Shown piece after piece: positions 16,779-26,517 of a stretch of DNA of 64,000 bases; the stretch's first letter is position 1; every line of letters begins with the position of its first letter. Source of the DNA: Actinocrinis sp035605935. Its GTDB lineage: Bacteria; Actinomycetota; Actinomycetes; Streptomycetales; Catenulisporaceae. The stretch lies in contig NZ_DATNGK010000062.1 in assembly GCF_035605935.1 (NCBI RefSeq), positions 1-64,000 on the forward strand, in the 5' to 3' direction. The notes under the pieces were generated by a model, which saw nothing but the letters and a program-made list of their open reading frames with translations, was not told where the DNA came from and searched no databases. The position numbers were made by a program, and so were the translations under genes.

Positions 16779-17750
16779 TTAGGGAAGCTCGCCGCGGCGC
16801 GCGAGACGCGCCTCGCGGGCAGCGCTCTGGGCTTCACGGTCCTCGCCGGCTCCAGCGGTCTCCGGCGCCCACAGGTCCTCGGCATCGGCGCCCTTGGCCG
16901 GACGGCGACGACGCGGCGGCAGGTCGACATCGTCCGCGATGCGGCGCGCAGTGACCAGGAAGCCGGTGTGCCCGACCATCCGATGATCGGGGCGGACGGC
17001 CAGTCCCTCCACATGCCAGGTGCGCAGCAGGGTTTCGGTGGCGGCGGGTTCGGCGTAGCGGCCGTGGTCGCGGATGGTCTCCACGGTGCGGGAAAGCTGC
17101 GTCGTGGTCGCGACGTAGCAGATCAGGACGCCGCCCGGGGTCAGCACCTTGGCGACCGGGTCGATGCATTCCCACGGGGCCAGCATGTCGAGTACGACGC
17201 GGTCGACCTCATCCGGTCGAATGGCGGATGCGAGGTCTCCCACGGTGAGGGTCCACGCCGGGTGTTCCCCACCGAAAAACGTGCGCACGTTCTTCGCGGC
17301 GATTTTGGCGAAATCCTCGCGCCGCTCATAGGAGTGGACCGCGCCGCTGTCGCCGACCGCGCGCAGCAGGGTGCAGGTGAGGGCGCCCGAACCGACGCCG
17401 GCCTCCAGCACACGCGCGCCGGGGTAGATGTCGGCCAGCGCGACGATCTGCGCGGAATCCTTCGGATAGACCACGGCCGCGCCGCGCGGCATCGACAGGA
17501 CGTAATCGGCGAGCAGCGGCCGCAGCGCGAGGTAGTCCATACCGCCGCTCGAGCGCACCACGACGCCTTCGGGCTGGCCGATGAGCGAGTCGTGGTCGAA
17601 GGAACCCTTGTGAGTGTGGAACTGCTTGCCCGGCTGGAGCGGGAAGGTGTGGTGGCGCCCCTTCGTGTCGGTCAGCTGGACCAGGTCGCCGGGTTTGAAG
17701 GGCCCGCGGCGGTGCTCGGCTCCGTGCGGTGCGCTGGGGGTTTCACTCAC
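16779..17750 (-). CDS. trmI: tRNA (adenine-58-N1)-methyltransferase TrmI
   Basis: A 323-residue SAM-dependent methyltransferase that makes m1A58 in the T-loop of tRNA. An N-terminal beta-barrel domain (FKPGDLVQLTDTKGRHHTF) precedes a Rossmann domain with the SAM loop VLEAGVGSGALTC near residue 115 and the catalytic-region LDMLAPWE. The C-terminal 50 residues are charged and variable. It converges on the ferredoxin gene with a gap of only 7 bp. The genomic pairing with arc, a site-2 protease and a RecB-like nuclease is common in actinomycetes. Confidence 0.93.
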   Translation of the reverse strand: MSETPSAPHGAEHRRGPFKPGDLVQLTDTKGRHHTFPLQPGKQFHTHKGSFDHDSLIGQPEGVVVRSSGGMDYLALRPLLADYVLSMPRGAAVVYPKDSAQIVALADIYPGARVLEAGVGSGALTCTLLRAVGDSGAVHSYERREDFAKIAAKNVRTFFGGEHPAWTLTVGDLASAIRPDEVDRVVLDMLAPWECIDPVAKVLTPGGVLICYVATTTQLSRTVETIRDHGRYAEPAATETLLRTWHVEGLAVRPDHRMVGHTGFLVTARRIADDVDLPPRRRRPAKGADAEDLWAPETAGAGEDREAQSAAREARLARRGELP

Positions 17751-17880
17751 GGGCGCGAGTCTACCTGCGGTTCGCGGATGTCAATGCGCGGATACCTCGG
17801 TTCGTAATATCGCCTGGCCGGCTCTCGGCGAGCCGGCTTCGAACGCGCCGTCAGCCGCGCCGGAATGAGCCGGGTAGGAA

Positions 17881-19098
17881 TCAGCCATGCAGGAAGGCGT
17901 GCTCGACGTCGGCGGCGGCAAGTACGCCGAAGATCGAGCCGCCGGGTTCGGTGACGAGGTATTCGGGGGCGGGAACGGCTCGCAGCGCGGTCAGGAGGCG
18001 TTCACCGGTCAGTTCGGTGGTCAGCGTCATTCCGGGGCGCAGCGCCCGCGAGAGCGCCCCCACTTGGACCCACGGGTGCCGCTCGGGCGGAGTCGCGGTG
18101 ACGGAGGCTTCGTGCACGATCGCGGTCGGACGGCCGTCGTGGTCCACGATCACGACGGCGCGTGCTCCGGCGATGGCGGCGCGGCGTAGTGCCTCGGCCA
18201 GCGGGAGGTCGGCGGTGACCGGGATGGCCCGCCGGGTCAGTGACCGCACCTGGAGTCGCGGGATGCGGTCGCGCAGCCGGGCGACGGTGAGTGACTGGCT
18301 CGCGCCGATCCAGATGAACGAGGCGATGAAAGCGGCCCACATGATCGTGTAGAGGTCGGCGCCGGCGCCGTTCTGGCTGTGCCCCTCCCAGATCGAGGAG
18401 AGCAGCACGACCACGGCCAGTGCGCGACCGGTCCAGGCCGCGGCGACGGTGCCGCTCATCGATTTCTTGGTCAGCGCCCAGACGGCCGACCGCAGTACTC
18501 GGCCGCCGTCCAGAGGCAGCCCGGGGAGCATGTTGAACACGCCGACCACCAGGTTCGCGGTCCACACCGCGAAAACCAGGTAGATGGCCACCAGCAGACC
18601 GGTCGAAGACTGCTCGGAGGTGGAGGGCAGCGCCTCCCAGATGCCCCAGAACGCGGCCGCGAGGATGAAGGAGAGCGCGGGCCCGGCGATGGCCACCGCG
18701 AATTCCTGGCCGGGCGACTCGGGTTCCCGCTCGATTTCGGAGACGCCGCCGAGGAAGTAGATGACGATGCGCCGCACCGGCAGGCCGAAGTGCTTCGCGA
18801 CGACCGAGTGGGCCAGTTCGTGTAGCAGCACGGAGAGGTAGAGCAGCACGGCGAAGCCGAAGGCGACCAGGTAGCGGCCCTCGCCGAGGCGGTCGCCGAG
18901 CCGGGTGTTCTTGAACTGGTCGCCGAAGTAGAAGGTGATGAAGGCGGCGATCAGGAACCAGGTCGGCGAGACGACGATCGGGATCCCGAAGGGGCGGCCC
19001 ATCGCCAGTCCGCCGCCGGAGGGGCGTCCGCCGCCGGGTGGCGGGGACTGCTCCTGATGGCCGCTGGGTTCGCCCTCGTTCGGGTTCGTGTCGCTCAC
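17881..19098 (-). CDS. Site-2 protease family zinc metalloprotease with CBS region
   Basis: A 405-residue membrane protease of the M50 family. It begins with a Pro/Gly-rich cytosolic stretch, then several membrane helices with the zinc-binding LLHELAHSVVAKHFG (HExxH) near residue 130 and the third-ligand motif NMLPGLPLDGGRVL near 220. A soluble C-terminal part (about 290-405) resembles a tandem CBS module. Such proteases cut within membranes. The frame stays open far upstream (to 19944), but this is antisense to the nuclease gene; the GTG at 19098 gives a normal length. Confidence 0.9.
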   Translation of the reverse strand: MSDTNPNEGEPSGHQEQSPPPGGGRPSGGGLAMGRPFGIPIVVSPTWFLIAAFITFYFGDQFKNTRLGDRLGEGRYLVAFGFAVLLYLSVLLHELAHSVVAKHFGLPVRRIVIYFLGGVSEIEREPESPGQEFAVAIAGPALSFILAAAFWGIWEALPSTSEQSSTGLLVAIYLVFAVWTANLVVGVFNMLPGLPLDGGRVLRSAVWALTKKSMSGTVAAAWTGRALAVVVLLSSIWEGHSQNGAGADLYTIMWAAFIASFIWIGASQSLTVARLRDRIPRLQVRSLTRRAIPVTADLPLAEALRRAAIAGARAVVIVDHDGRPTAIVHEASVTATPPERHPWVQVGALSRALRPGMTLTTELTGERLLTALRAVPAPEYLVTEPGGSIFGVLAAADVEHAFLHG

Positions 19099-19177
19099 AT
19101 AGGCGATGCTACGTGGATACGGCGGCGTGGGCGGTGCGGGACCGGGTTTGTCGGTGCTCTGAGCTAGTGTTCCCGGC

Positions 19178-20407
19178 ATGGACGGCACGGTGGCGGCGAG
19201 TGGTGCGCTGGACGGAGGCGCCGCGGTGGACGGGGTCGTGTTGGCAGCCGAACCGGCAGATTCGGGCGTGGATACGGCGGACGTGTCTGCGATGGACGTG
19301 GCTGCATCGGACGCAGATGCGGTGCGCGTGGCCGAATCTCCAGTGGCTGGGTCGGATTTGAATGGATCGCCGGCGGCAGGCTCGGGCGCCGCTGGATTGG
19401 ATATCGCCGAGTTGGAAGTCGCGGCGTCGATCAGCACTGGGTCGATCGACGCACTGCCGGACGGCGTGGCGCTCGAGGAGCCGGGCACGGGCTCCAACCC
19501 GGCGGTCATCGGAGAGCCCGGATATGGCGGCACCGAGTCCGGGGCGCTCTTCGACGTCGACATGCCGGTGCGGTTGCCGTCGGCGATTTCCCCTTCGCGC
19601 GCCGGGGATTTCATGCAGTGCCCGCTGTTGTTCCGGCTGCGCGTAGTGGACAAGGTGCCGGAGCCGCCGAACGCGGCGGCCACTCGCGGGACACTGGTGC
19701 ACGCGGTACTGGACCGGCTTTTCGATCTGCCCGCCGGCGGCCGCACTCCGGACGAGGCGGCGGCGCTGTTGCAGCCGGAATGGGACCGGCTGCTCGCGAA
19801 GACTCCAGGGCTCGCCGAGCTTTTCGCCACCCCCGAGGACCTGGCCGAGTGGCTCGCTTCGGCGAAGTCACTGGTCGGCATGTATTTCACCCTGGAGGAT
19901 CCCAATCGCCTAGAGCCGGCTGAGCGGGAGTGGTTCGTGCGCACGGTGGTCGGCGACGGCGACGACCGGTTCGTGCTGCACGGCGTGGTGGACCGGCTCG
20001 ATGTGGCTCCGAACGGGCTACTGCGGGTCGTGGACTACAAGACCGGGAAAGCCCCGCCCGCGGCATACGAGGCGAAGAACCTCTTTCAGATGAAGTTCTA
20101 CGCCCTTGTGCTGTGGAAGTTGCGCGGCGTGGTGCCCAAGCGGCTCCAGCTGATCTTCCTCGGTAGCGGCGAGGTGCTGACCTACGATCCCGACGAGCGC
20201 GACCTGCGCGGCGTGGAGCGGAAGATCACCGCGGTATGGGCGGCGATCCGGGCTGCGGCGCAGCGCAGGGAGTGGCCGCCGAGCCCGTCCCGGCTGTGCG
20301 ACTGGTGTTCGTTCAAGGACGGCTGTCCGGCGCACGGTGGCGAGGTGGCTCCCGCACCGATTGTGGAGTTCACGCCAGTCCCCTCGGGCAACGCGGGCGC
20401 GTCGTAG
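19178..20407 (+). CDS. RecB-like PD-(D/E)XK nuclease with Fe-S cysteines
   Basis: The core from the ATG at 19562 is a RecB/Cas4-like nuclease of about 280 residues. It starts PVRLPSAISPSRAGDFMQC, has GTLVHAVLDRLFDL, the metal-binding core VVDYKTGK, and ends with CDWCSFKDGC, so four cysteines (one early, three late) can hold an iron-sulfur cluster as in AddB and Cas4. The open frame carries a further 128-residue Ala/Asp/Ser/Gly-rich extension before the core; whether that is translated is uncertain. It probably processes DNA ends, but no helicase partner is adjacent. Confidence 0.85.
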   Translation: MDGTVAASGALDGGAAVDGVVLAAEPADSGVDTADVSAMDVAASDADAVRVAESPVAGSDLNGSPAAGSGAAGLDIAELEVAASISTGSIDALPDGVALEEPGTGSNPAVIGEPGYGGTESGALFDVDMPVRLPSAISPSRAGDFMQCPLLFRLRVVDKVPEPPNAAATRGTLVHAVLDRLFDLPAGGRTPDEAAALLQPEWDRLLAKTPGLAELFATPEDLAEWLASAKSLVGMYFTLEDPNRLEPAEREWFVRTVVGDGDDRFVLHGVVDRLDVAPNGLLRVVDYKTGKAPPAAYEAKNLFQMKFYALVLWKLRGVVPKRLQLIFLGSGEVLTYDPDERDLRGVERKITAVWAAIRAAAQRREWPPSPSRLCDWCSFKDGCPAHGGEVAPAPIVEFTPVPSGNAGAS

Positions 20408-20440
20408 CCGCGTCGCTAGCGGTCGCCGCGAAACGGAGGG

Positions 20441-21115
20441 CTATCGCGCCGCGCCGTCAGCGGGAGCAAAGAGCGCACGCAATCGATTGAGGTCCACGTC
20501 GGCCAGTGAGTCGGCGACCGAGATCAGCGGATGCGGATCGATGGGCGCTCCATGCGGAATCACCAGCACCGGGCAGCCCGCGGCGGCCGCCGAGCGGGAG
20601 CCGTTCGGCGAATCCTCGATCACCGCACACCGGGCCGGTGTCACGCCGAGACTACGCGCAGCCTTCAGGTAGGGCTCGGGATGTGGCTTTCCGTGCGTGA
20701 CATCGTCCCCTGAGACGATCAGCTGGAAGTGGTCCGCGCCGATCGAGCTGAGGCATGCCTCGACGATGCGTCGGGAGGAGGCGGTGACCAGTGCGGCCGG
20801 AATGCCGGCGGCGTCCAGTTCGGTGAACAGCTCCTTGGCGCCGGGTACCAGTTCGATTCCGGCACCGAGGCGCTCCACCATCGCTTCCTCGATCCGCTGG
20901 TTGAGCTGCTCGGGGGTCAGCGGGACGCCGCTGACGTCGAGCAGATACTGCACCGCGATCTCGTTTGGTTTGCCGAGCACGTTGACCACGTGTTCCTGGC
21001 CGAGCAGATAGCCGTAGTCGGCCAGAATGGAGATCTCGGTGTCGAACCAGATCGGCTCGGAGTCGATCAGGGTGCCGTCCATGTCGAACAGGACGGCCTC
21101 GGGTGGTATCGGCAC
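20441..21115 (-). CDS. HAD-superfamily phosphatase
   Basis: A 224-residue haloacid-dehalogenase hydrolase of the phosphoglycolate/beta-phosphoglucomutase-like subgroup. Motif I is FDMDGTLIDSEPIW (nucleophile Asp near residue 11), motif II is VTASS, and motifs III and IV are GKPHPEPYLKAA and VIEDSPNGSRSAAAAG. A helical cap lies between motif I and II. It removes phosphate from a small metabolite that sequence does not identify. It converges on the RecB-like gene and lies just downstream of metH on the same strand. Confidence 0.9.
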   Translation of the reverse strand: MPIPPEAVLFDMDGTLIDSEPIWFDTEISILADYGYLLGQEHVVNVLGKPNEIAVQYLLDVSGVPLTPEQLNQRIEEAMVERLGAGIELVPGAKELFTELDAAGIPAALVTASSRRIVEACLSSIGADHFQLIVSGDDVTHGKPHPEPYLKAARSLGVTPARCAVIEDSPNGSRSAAAAGCPVLVIPHGAPIDPHPLISVADSLADVDLNRLRALFAPADGAAR

Positions 21116-21211
21116 GGTTCTCTTTCTGGTCAGGCACGCCGAGCGGCTCCCGGTTCGGTCGGCGAAGTATTCGCCTCGGCGAGCGGGAACCGCCCGGTTG
21201 GTCTCGCGGGA

Positions 21212-24200
21212 TCAGGTGTTGAAGTACTTGGCCTCGGGGTGGTGCACCACGATGGCGTCGGTGGCCTGCTCCGGGTGCAGTTGATACTCCTCGGAGAGGG
21301 TGACGCCGATGCGTTCGGGCTCAAGCAGCTCGACGATCTTCGCCCGGTCCTCGAGATTGGGGCAGGCGCCGTAGCCGAGTGAAAAGCGCGCCCCGCGGTA
21401 TTCGAGCTTGAGCATTCCGTCGATGGTGGCCGGGTCCTGTCCGGCGTAGCCGAGCTCGGCGCGCACGCGGGCGTGCCAGTACTCCGCGAGCGCCTCGGTC
21501 AGCTGGACCGAGAGGCCGTGCAGTTCCAGGTAGTCCCGGTAGGCGTTTGCCGCGAACAGTTTTCCGGTTTCCTGGGCGATCAGGCCGCCGACGGTGACCA
21601 GCTGGAACGCGACCACATCGGTCTCGCCCTTCGCCTCCTCGGCGCCGTCCTGCGGACGGAAGTAGTCGGCCAGGCACAGGTGCCGGTCGCGTCGCTGCCG
21701 CGGGAAGGTGAACCTGGTGCGCTCCGCGCCGCGCTCGTCCAGGACGATCAGGTCGTCGCCCTTGGAGACCGCCGGGAAGTAGCCGTAGACAACGGCGGCT
21801 TCGAGCAGGTTCTCGGTGTGCAGCCGGTCGAGCCACATCCGCAGCCGGGGTCGGCCTTCGGTTTCCACGAGCTCTTCGTAGGAGGGGCCATCATCGCCGC
21901 GGCTGCCGCGCAGACCCCACTGACCGAGGAAAGTGGCGCGCTCGTCGAGCCAGGAGGCGTAGTCGGCCAGCTGGATGCCCTTGACCACGCGGGTGCCCCA
22001 GAACGGCGGGACCGGGATCGGGTTGTCCGTCGCGACATCGGAGCGAGCCGGCAGCTCCTCCGGCTCGGTGAGCACCGCCGAGGCGCGCGGCGCCACCCGG
22101 CGCTTGCGCAACTCCGGCAGACTCGCGCCCGGTGCGCCGGTCTTGACGGCCGCGACCGCGTCCATGAGCCGCAGGCCTTCGAAGGCGTCGCGGGCGTAAC
22201 GCACCTCGCCCTCGTAGATCTCGGCGAGATCCTGTTCCACGTAGGCCCTGGTGAGGGCGGCGCCGCCGAGCAGCACCGGCCAGCGGGCGGCCACGCCGCG
22301 CTGGTTCATCTCCTGCAGGTTCTCCTTCATCACCACGGTGGATTTCACCAGCAGGCCGGACATGCCGATCGCGTCGGCGCGATGTTCGTCGGCGGCCTGG
22401 AGGATGGCGGAGATCGGCTGCTTGATACCGATGTTGATCACGGTGTAGCCGTTGTTGGTCAGGATGATGTCGACCAGGTTCTTGCCGATGTCGTGCACGT
22501 CGCCCTTGACCGTGGCCAGCACGATGGTGGCCTTGCCCGAGGAATCGGTCTTCTCCATGTGCGGTTCGAGGTAGGCGACGGCGTTCTTCATCACCTCGGC
22601 GGACTGCAGGACGAAGGGCAGTTGCATCTGGCCGGAACCAAACAGCTCGCCTACCGTCTTCATGCCCTCCAGCAGCACCTCGTTGACGATGGCAAGGGCC
22701 GGGCGGCCGGCCAGCGCCTCTTCGAGGTCTGCTTCGAGTCCGTTGCGGTCGCCGTCCACGATCCGCCGCTGCAGCCGCTCCTCCAGCGGCAGCGCGGCGA
22801 GTTCCTGTGCGCGGGTGGCCTTGGCCGAGGCGGTGGAGACGCCCTCGAACAGTTCCAGGAACGTGGCCAGCGGGTCATAGGCGGGCTCGTCCGCGGTTTC
22901 CGGGCGGCGGCGGTCGTAGATCAGGTCGAGCGCGACCTTGAGGTGCTGCTCCGGAATACGGGAGGTCGGCACGATCTTCGAGGCGTGCACGATTGCTGAG
23001 TCGAGGCCGGCTTCGACGCATTCGTGGAGGAATACCGAATTGAGCACCTGGCGGGCGGCCGGGTTCAGCCCGAAGGAGATGTTGGACAGGCCGAGAGTGG
23101 TCTGGACGTCCGGGTGGCGGCGCTTGAGCTCGCGGATCGCCTCGATGGTCTCCAGCCCGTCGCGGCGCGATTCCTCTTGCCCGGTGGCGATGGTGAAGGT
23201 GAGGCAGTCGATCAGGATGGAGGATTCGAGGATTCCCCAGTTGCCAGTCAGATCCGCGATCAGCCGCTCGGCGATGGCCACCTTGTGGTCGGCGGTGCGC
23301 GCCTGGCCCTGCTCGTCGATGGTCAGCGCGACGACCGCGGCGCCGTGTTCGGCGGCCAGGGCGGCGATCTTGGCGAAGCGTGAGTCTGGGCCGTCTCCGT
23401 CCTCGTAGTTGACGGAGTTGATGACGCTTCGGCCGCCCAGTAGTTCCAGTCCCGCTTGGAGTACCGGTGGCTCGGTGGAGTCCAGCACGATTGGCAGCGT
23501 GGAGGCGGTGGCCATCCGCCCGGCCACCTCGCGCATGTCCGCTACGCCGTCGCGGCCTACGTAGTCGACACACAGGTCGAGGAGGTGGGCGCCGTCGCGA
23601 ATCTGCGTGCGGGCGATCTCGATGCAGGCGTTCCAGTCCTCGGCCAGCAGCGCTTCACGGAACGCCTTGGAGCCGTTGGCGTTGGTGCGCTCGCCGATCG
23701 CCAGGAAGGAGCTGTCCTGACGGAACGCAACAGTCTGGTAGAGCGATGAAGCCCCCGGCTCGGGCCTGGGCGAGCGGCGTGCCAGCTCGCGGCCGCGGAC
23801 TCGTTCGACGACCTGCCGCAGGTGCTCTGGCGTGGTGCCGCAGCAGCCGCCGACGAGTGAGAGCCCGTATTCGCGAGTGAAGGTGTCGTGGGCGTCGGCG
23901 AGCTCGACCGGGCTGAGCGGGAAGTGGGCGCCATCGCGGCCGAGGATCGGCAGGCCGGCGTTCGGCATGCAGGACAGGCCGACGCGCGCCTGCTTGGCCA
24001 GGTACCGCAGGTGCTCGCTCATCTCGGCGGGACCGGTCGAGCAGTTAAGCCCGATCAGTTCGACTCCGAGGGCTTCCAGACTCGACAGGGCCGCACCGAT
24101 CTCGCTGCCGAGCAGCATGGTCCCGGTGGTCTCGACCGCGACCTGAGCGAAGATCGGCAGATCCGCTCCGGCGGCCTTGAGTGCGCGGCGTGCACCGACC

Positions 24201-24718
24201 ACCGCGGCCTTCATCTGCAACAGGTCCTGGCTGGTCTCGACGAGCAGCGCGTGCACGCCGCCGGCGATCATTCCGGCGCTCTGCTGCTCGTAGCCGTCGC
24301 GCAGTGCCGCGTACGGGAGGTGCCCCAGGCTGGGCAGCTTGGTGCCGGGGCCGATCGAGCCGATCACCCAGCGCGGCCGGTCCGCCGTGCTGTAGCCGTC
24401 GGCGACCTCGCGGGCGAGGCGGGCGGCGGTCTCGGAGAGCTCGTAGATCCGGTGCGAGATGTCGTACTCTCCGAGCGCGGTCAGGTTCGCGCCGAAAGTG
24501 TTGGTTTCCACGCAGTCCACGCCAACGGCGAAGTAGGCGTCGTGTACCGAGCGGATGATGTCCGGGCGGGTGGCGTTGAGGATCTCGGAGCAGCCCTCAA
24601 GCCCCTCGTAGTCGTCGAGGGTTGGGTTGTGGGCGTGGAGCATCGTGCCCATCGCTCCGTCGGCCACGACGACGCGCTCGGCCAACGCGCGGCGCAGTTG
24701 CGCTGCGGTGGAAACCAT
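21212..24718 (-). CDS. metH: Cobalamin-dependent methionine synthase
   Basis: A 1168-residue full-length MetH that transfers a methyl group from methyltetrahydrofolate to homocysteine via cobalamin. Order: homocysteine domain (1-310) with zinc ligands in GLNCSTGP and GGCCGTTPEHL; folate domain (about 340-620); cap and B12 domain (about 640-870) with the cobalt-ligand motif DVHDIGKNLVD; and a C-terminal SAM-binding activation domain (about 910-1165) with SLGYGACPNLEDR. AAGGAC precedes the ATG. I saw no cobalamin riboswitch upstream, where about 215 bp separate it from the divergent PAC2 gene. Confidence 0.97.
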   Translation of the reverse strand: MVSTAAQLRRALAERVVVADGAMGTMLHAHNPTLDDYEGLEGCSEILNATRPDIIRSVHDAYFAVGVDCVETNTFGANLTALGEYDISHRIYELSETAARLAREVADGYSTADRPRWVIGSIGPGTKLPSLGHLPYAALRDGYEQQSAGMIAGGVHALLVETSQDLLQMKAAVVGARRALKAAGADLPIFAQVAVETTGTMLLGSEIGAALSSLEALGVELIGLNCSTGPAEMSEHLRYLAKQARVGLSCMPNAGLPILGRDGAHFPLSPVELADAHDTFTREYGLSLVGGCCGTTPEHLRQVVERVRGRELARRSPRPEPGASSLYQTVAFRQDSSFLAIGERTNANGSKAFREALLAEDWNACIEIARTQIRDGAHLLDLCVDYVGRDGVADMREVAGRMATASTLPIVLDSTEPPVLQAGLELLGGRSVINSVNYEDGDGPDSRFAKIAALAAEHGAAVVALTIDEQGQARTADHKVAIAERLIADLTGNWGILESSILIDCLTFTIATGQEESRRDGLETIEAIRELKRRHPDVQTTLGLSNISFGLNPAARQVLNSVFLHECVEAGLDSAIVHASKIVPTSRIPEQHLKVALDLIYDRRRPETADEPAYDPLATFLELFEGVSTASAKATRAQELAALPLEERLQRRIVDGDRNGLEADLEEALAGRPALAIVNEVLLEGMKTVGELFGSGQMQLPFVLQSAEVMKNAVAYLEPHMEKTDSSGKATIVLATVKGDVHDIGKNLVDIILTNNGYTVINIGIKQPISAILQAADEHRADAIGMSGLLVKSTVVMKENLQEMNQRGVAARWPVLLGGAALTRAYVEQDLAEIYEGEVRYARDAFEGLRLMDAVAAVKTGAPGASLPELRKRRVAPRASAVLTEPEELPARSDVATDNPIPVPPFWGTRVVKGIQLADYASWLDERATFLGQWGLRGSRGDDGPSYEELVETEGRPRLRMWLDRLHTENLLEAAVVYGYFPAVSKGDDLIVLDERGAERTRFTFPRQRRDRHLCLADYFRPQDGAEEAKGETDVVAFQLVTVGGLIAQETGKLFAANAYRDYLELHGLSVQLTEALAEYWHARVRAELGYAGQDPATIDGMLKLEYRGARFSLGYGACPNLEDRAKIVELLEPERIGVTLSEEYQLHPEQATDAIVVHHPEAKYFNT

Positions 24719-24935
24719 GGGCAGTCCTTTCCATGCGTGGGAACCCCCGTGCTTCGCTCATCAAGGGTAGCGGCGGGCGCGCACTCAGCGGCGAAGCGTC
24801 TCACGGGCGTAGGCTGAGAGCGGCGCGCGCCGTGGAGCGGAACGCCTGGCAGTGTGTTTGGTGTATGAGATCGTGTACTGCTGCTGCTGCCTTGGGCGTT
24901 CGTCGCGCAGGGCCGAGAAGGACGAGGAGGCGCGG

Positions 24936-25880
24936 GTGATCGAGCTCGAGGAGCTGCCCGAGCTGGTCGACCCGGTGATGGTCGCGGCGTTCGAGGGGTG
25001 GAACGATGCCGCCGACGCCGCGTCCAACGCGATTCGGCATTTGGCCGAGGTCCTGGACGCGGACCTGTTCGGCGCGATGGACGCCGAGGACTACTACGAC
25101 TTCCAGGTAAATCGGCCGGTACTGGCCCTCGACGATGAGGGCGATCGGGAGATCGTCTGGCCGACAACCCGGTTCTCGGTGGCCCGGGTGCCTGTGGCGA
25201 GTGCGCGTTCCGAGGCAGCGGAGTCTGAGACGGAAGTGGTCGCGGCGGCAGTCGCGGGCGCCGGGTTCCGGGATGTGGTGCTGGTGCACGGCATCGAGCC
25301 GAACATGCGCTGGCGCTCCTTCTGCGAGGAGTTGTTCGATCTCGCCCGCGATCTGGGAGTCCGGACGATCGTCTCGCTCGGCGCGCTGCTTGCCGATGTA
25401 CCGCACACCCGCCCGGTGCCGGTCAGCGGTTCGTCCAGCAACGAGGATCTGCAGGGCGCGCACGGTCTCGACAAGCCGACGCTGCAGGGGCCGACCGGTA
25501 TCAACGGCGTGCTGCAGGAGATGGCCCGGCACGAGGAGATCGACCTGGTCTCGTTCTGGGCGGCGGTTCCGCACTATGTGGCGCAGGCTCCGTGTCCAAA
25601 GGCGACTCTGGCGCTGATCCGGCGGATCGAGGACGTGCTGGATCTGACGATCCCGCTCGGTGATCTGCCGGAAGAGGCACGGGCCTGGGAGACCGGCGTG
25701 GACGAACTGGCGGCGGAGGACTCTGAGGTCGCTGAGTATGTCCGCACGCTGGAGGAGGCGAAGGACACCGCCGAACTGCCGGAGGCCAGCGGTGAGGCCA
25801 TCGCCCGCGAGTTCGAGCGTTATCTGCGCCGGCACGAGCGTCGTCGCCGCGGCGGCAGCGCGGAGGACGGCCCCTCGTAA
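24936..25880 (+). CDS. PAC2 family protein (proteasome-assembly-chaperone-like)
   Basis: A 314-residue member of the PAC2 family, whose archaeal and eukaryotic members are linked to proteasome assembly; bacterial roles are unclear. It begins IELEELPELVDPVMVAAFEG and has LVHGIEPNMRWRSF and a PTGINGVLQEMA motif. The frame is open from 24852, but the GTG at 24936 is preceded by GGAGG with six bases spacing and starts at the conserved domain. It is divergent from metH. Its presence in a proteasome-bearing genome is suggestive only. Confidence 0.88.
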   Translation: MIELEELPELVDPVMVAAFEGWNDAADAASNAIRHLAEVLDADLFGAMDAEDYYDFQVNRPVLALDDEGDREIVWPTTRFSVARVPVASARSEAAESETEVVAAAVAGAGFRDVVLVHGIEPNMRWRSFCEELFDLARDLGVRTIVSLGALLADVPHTRPVPVSGSSSNEDLQGAHGLDKPTLQGPTGINGVLQEMARHEEIDLVSFWAAVPHYVAQAPCPKATLALIRRIEDVLDLTIPLGDLPEEARAWETGVDELAAEDSEVAEYVRTLEEAKDTAELPEASGEAIAREFERYLRRHERRRRGGSAEDGPS

Positions 25881-26088
25881 CGGGTCGTACCGCTCTGGCT
25901 CTGTTCGCTACATCCGACGTTCGCTATATCCGACGCCAGCGCCCCGCGCCGCGCGACTGAGCATGCAGACGTGGAGAAAACGCTATTCAGTAAAGAAACA
26001 CTGCTGTGGAACGGCCTGCGATCAGACCGTCCGCGGCGATCGGCTCGCCTGCCCTTTGGGGCGTGCGCGGGAATGCGGCGGCCGCGCG

Positions 26089-26517
26089 TCAGCCTTCGTA
26101 TTCGAACGGGTTGAGCAGCCGGACACCGGTGCGCTCGAAGTCCTTCACATTGCGTGTCACGACGGTCCAGTCACGTGCCAACGCCTGCGCCGCGATCAGC
26201 GCGTCGGTCTCTGGCAGTTGTTTGTGATCGGCTGTGATACGCCCCCAAATGAGCGCGTCTTCCAGGTTCACCGGCAACAGTCGATCTCCGAACCCGTAGT
26301 TGTCGATCAGTTCATCGAGCCAGAGGTCCAGCCGCTGGCCGGCCTGGACATTGGCCCGCGCCCGGAGGCGGGCTCCCCGCCGAATCTCGCCGATGACGAC
26401 CACGCTGAGGTGGAGCCGGTCGTCCGGCACGGAAGCGAGCCATTCGAGCACGTTGGGGTTGGGCCTGGATCGTCTAACCTCCGACAGAACGTTGGTGTCG
26501 AGCACGTACATGGTCAT
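26089..26517 (-). CDS. vapC: PIN-domain toxin (VapC/FitB type)
   Basis: A 142-residue PIN-domain ribonuclease toxin. The acidic metal-binding residues are seen in LDTNVLSEVRR, IGEIRRGARL, PETDALIAAQA and TRNVKDFE, the classic four-site pattern. Such toxins cleave RNA when the cognate antitoxin is lost. Its ATG overlaps the antitoxin stop by four bases, so the pair is translationally coupled. It lies in a small island flanked by about 200 bp and 130 bp of non-coding DNA. Confidence 0.88.
   Translation of the reverse strand: MTMYVLDTNVLSEVRRSRPNPNVLEWLASVPDDRLHLSVVVIGEIRRGARLRARANVQAGQRLDLWLDELIDNYGFGDRLLPVNLEDALIWGRITADHKQLPETDALIAAQALARDWTVVTRNVKDFERTGVRLLNPFEYEG

Noticed and set aside
17881..19944. 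A 687-codon leftward frame extending the site-2 protease upstream to 19944.
   Set aside because: The upstream half is antisense to the RecB-like nuclease and has no conserved content; the GTG at 19098 gives a normal protease.
24719..24935. Possible cobalamin riboswitch ahead of metH.
   Set aside because: No B12-box-like sequence or extended leader structure was found in the short divergent region.
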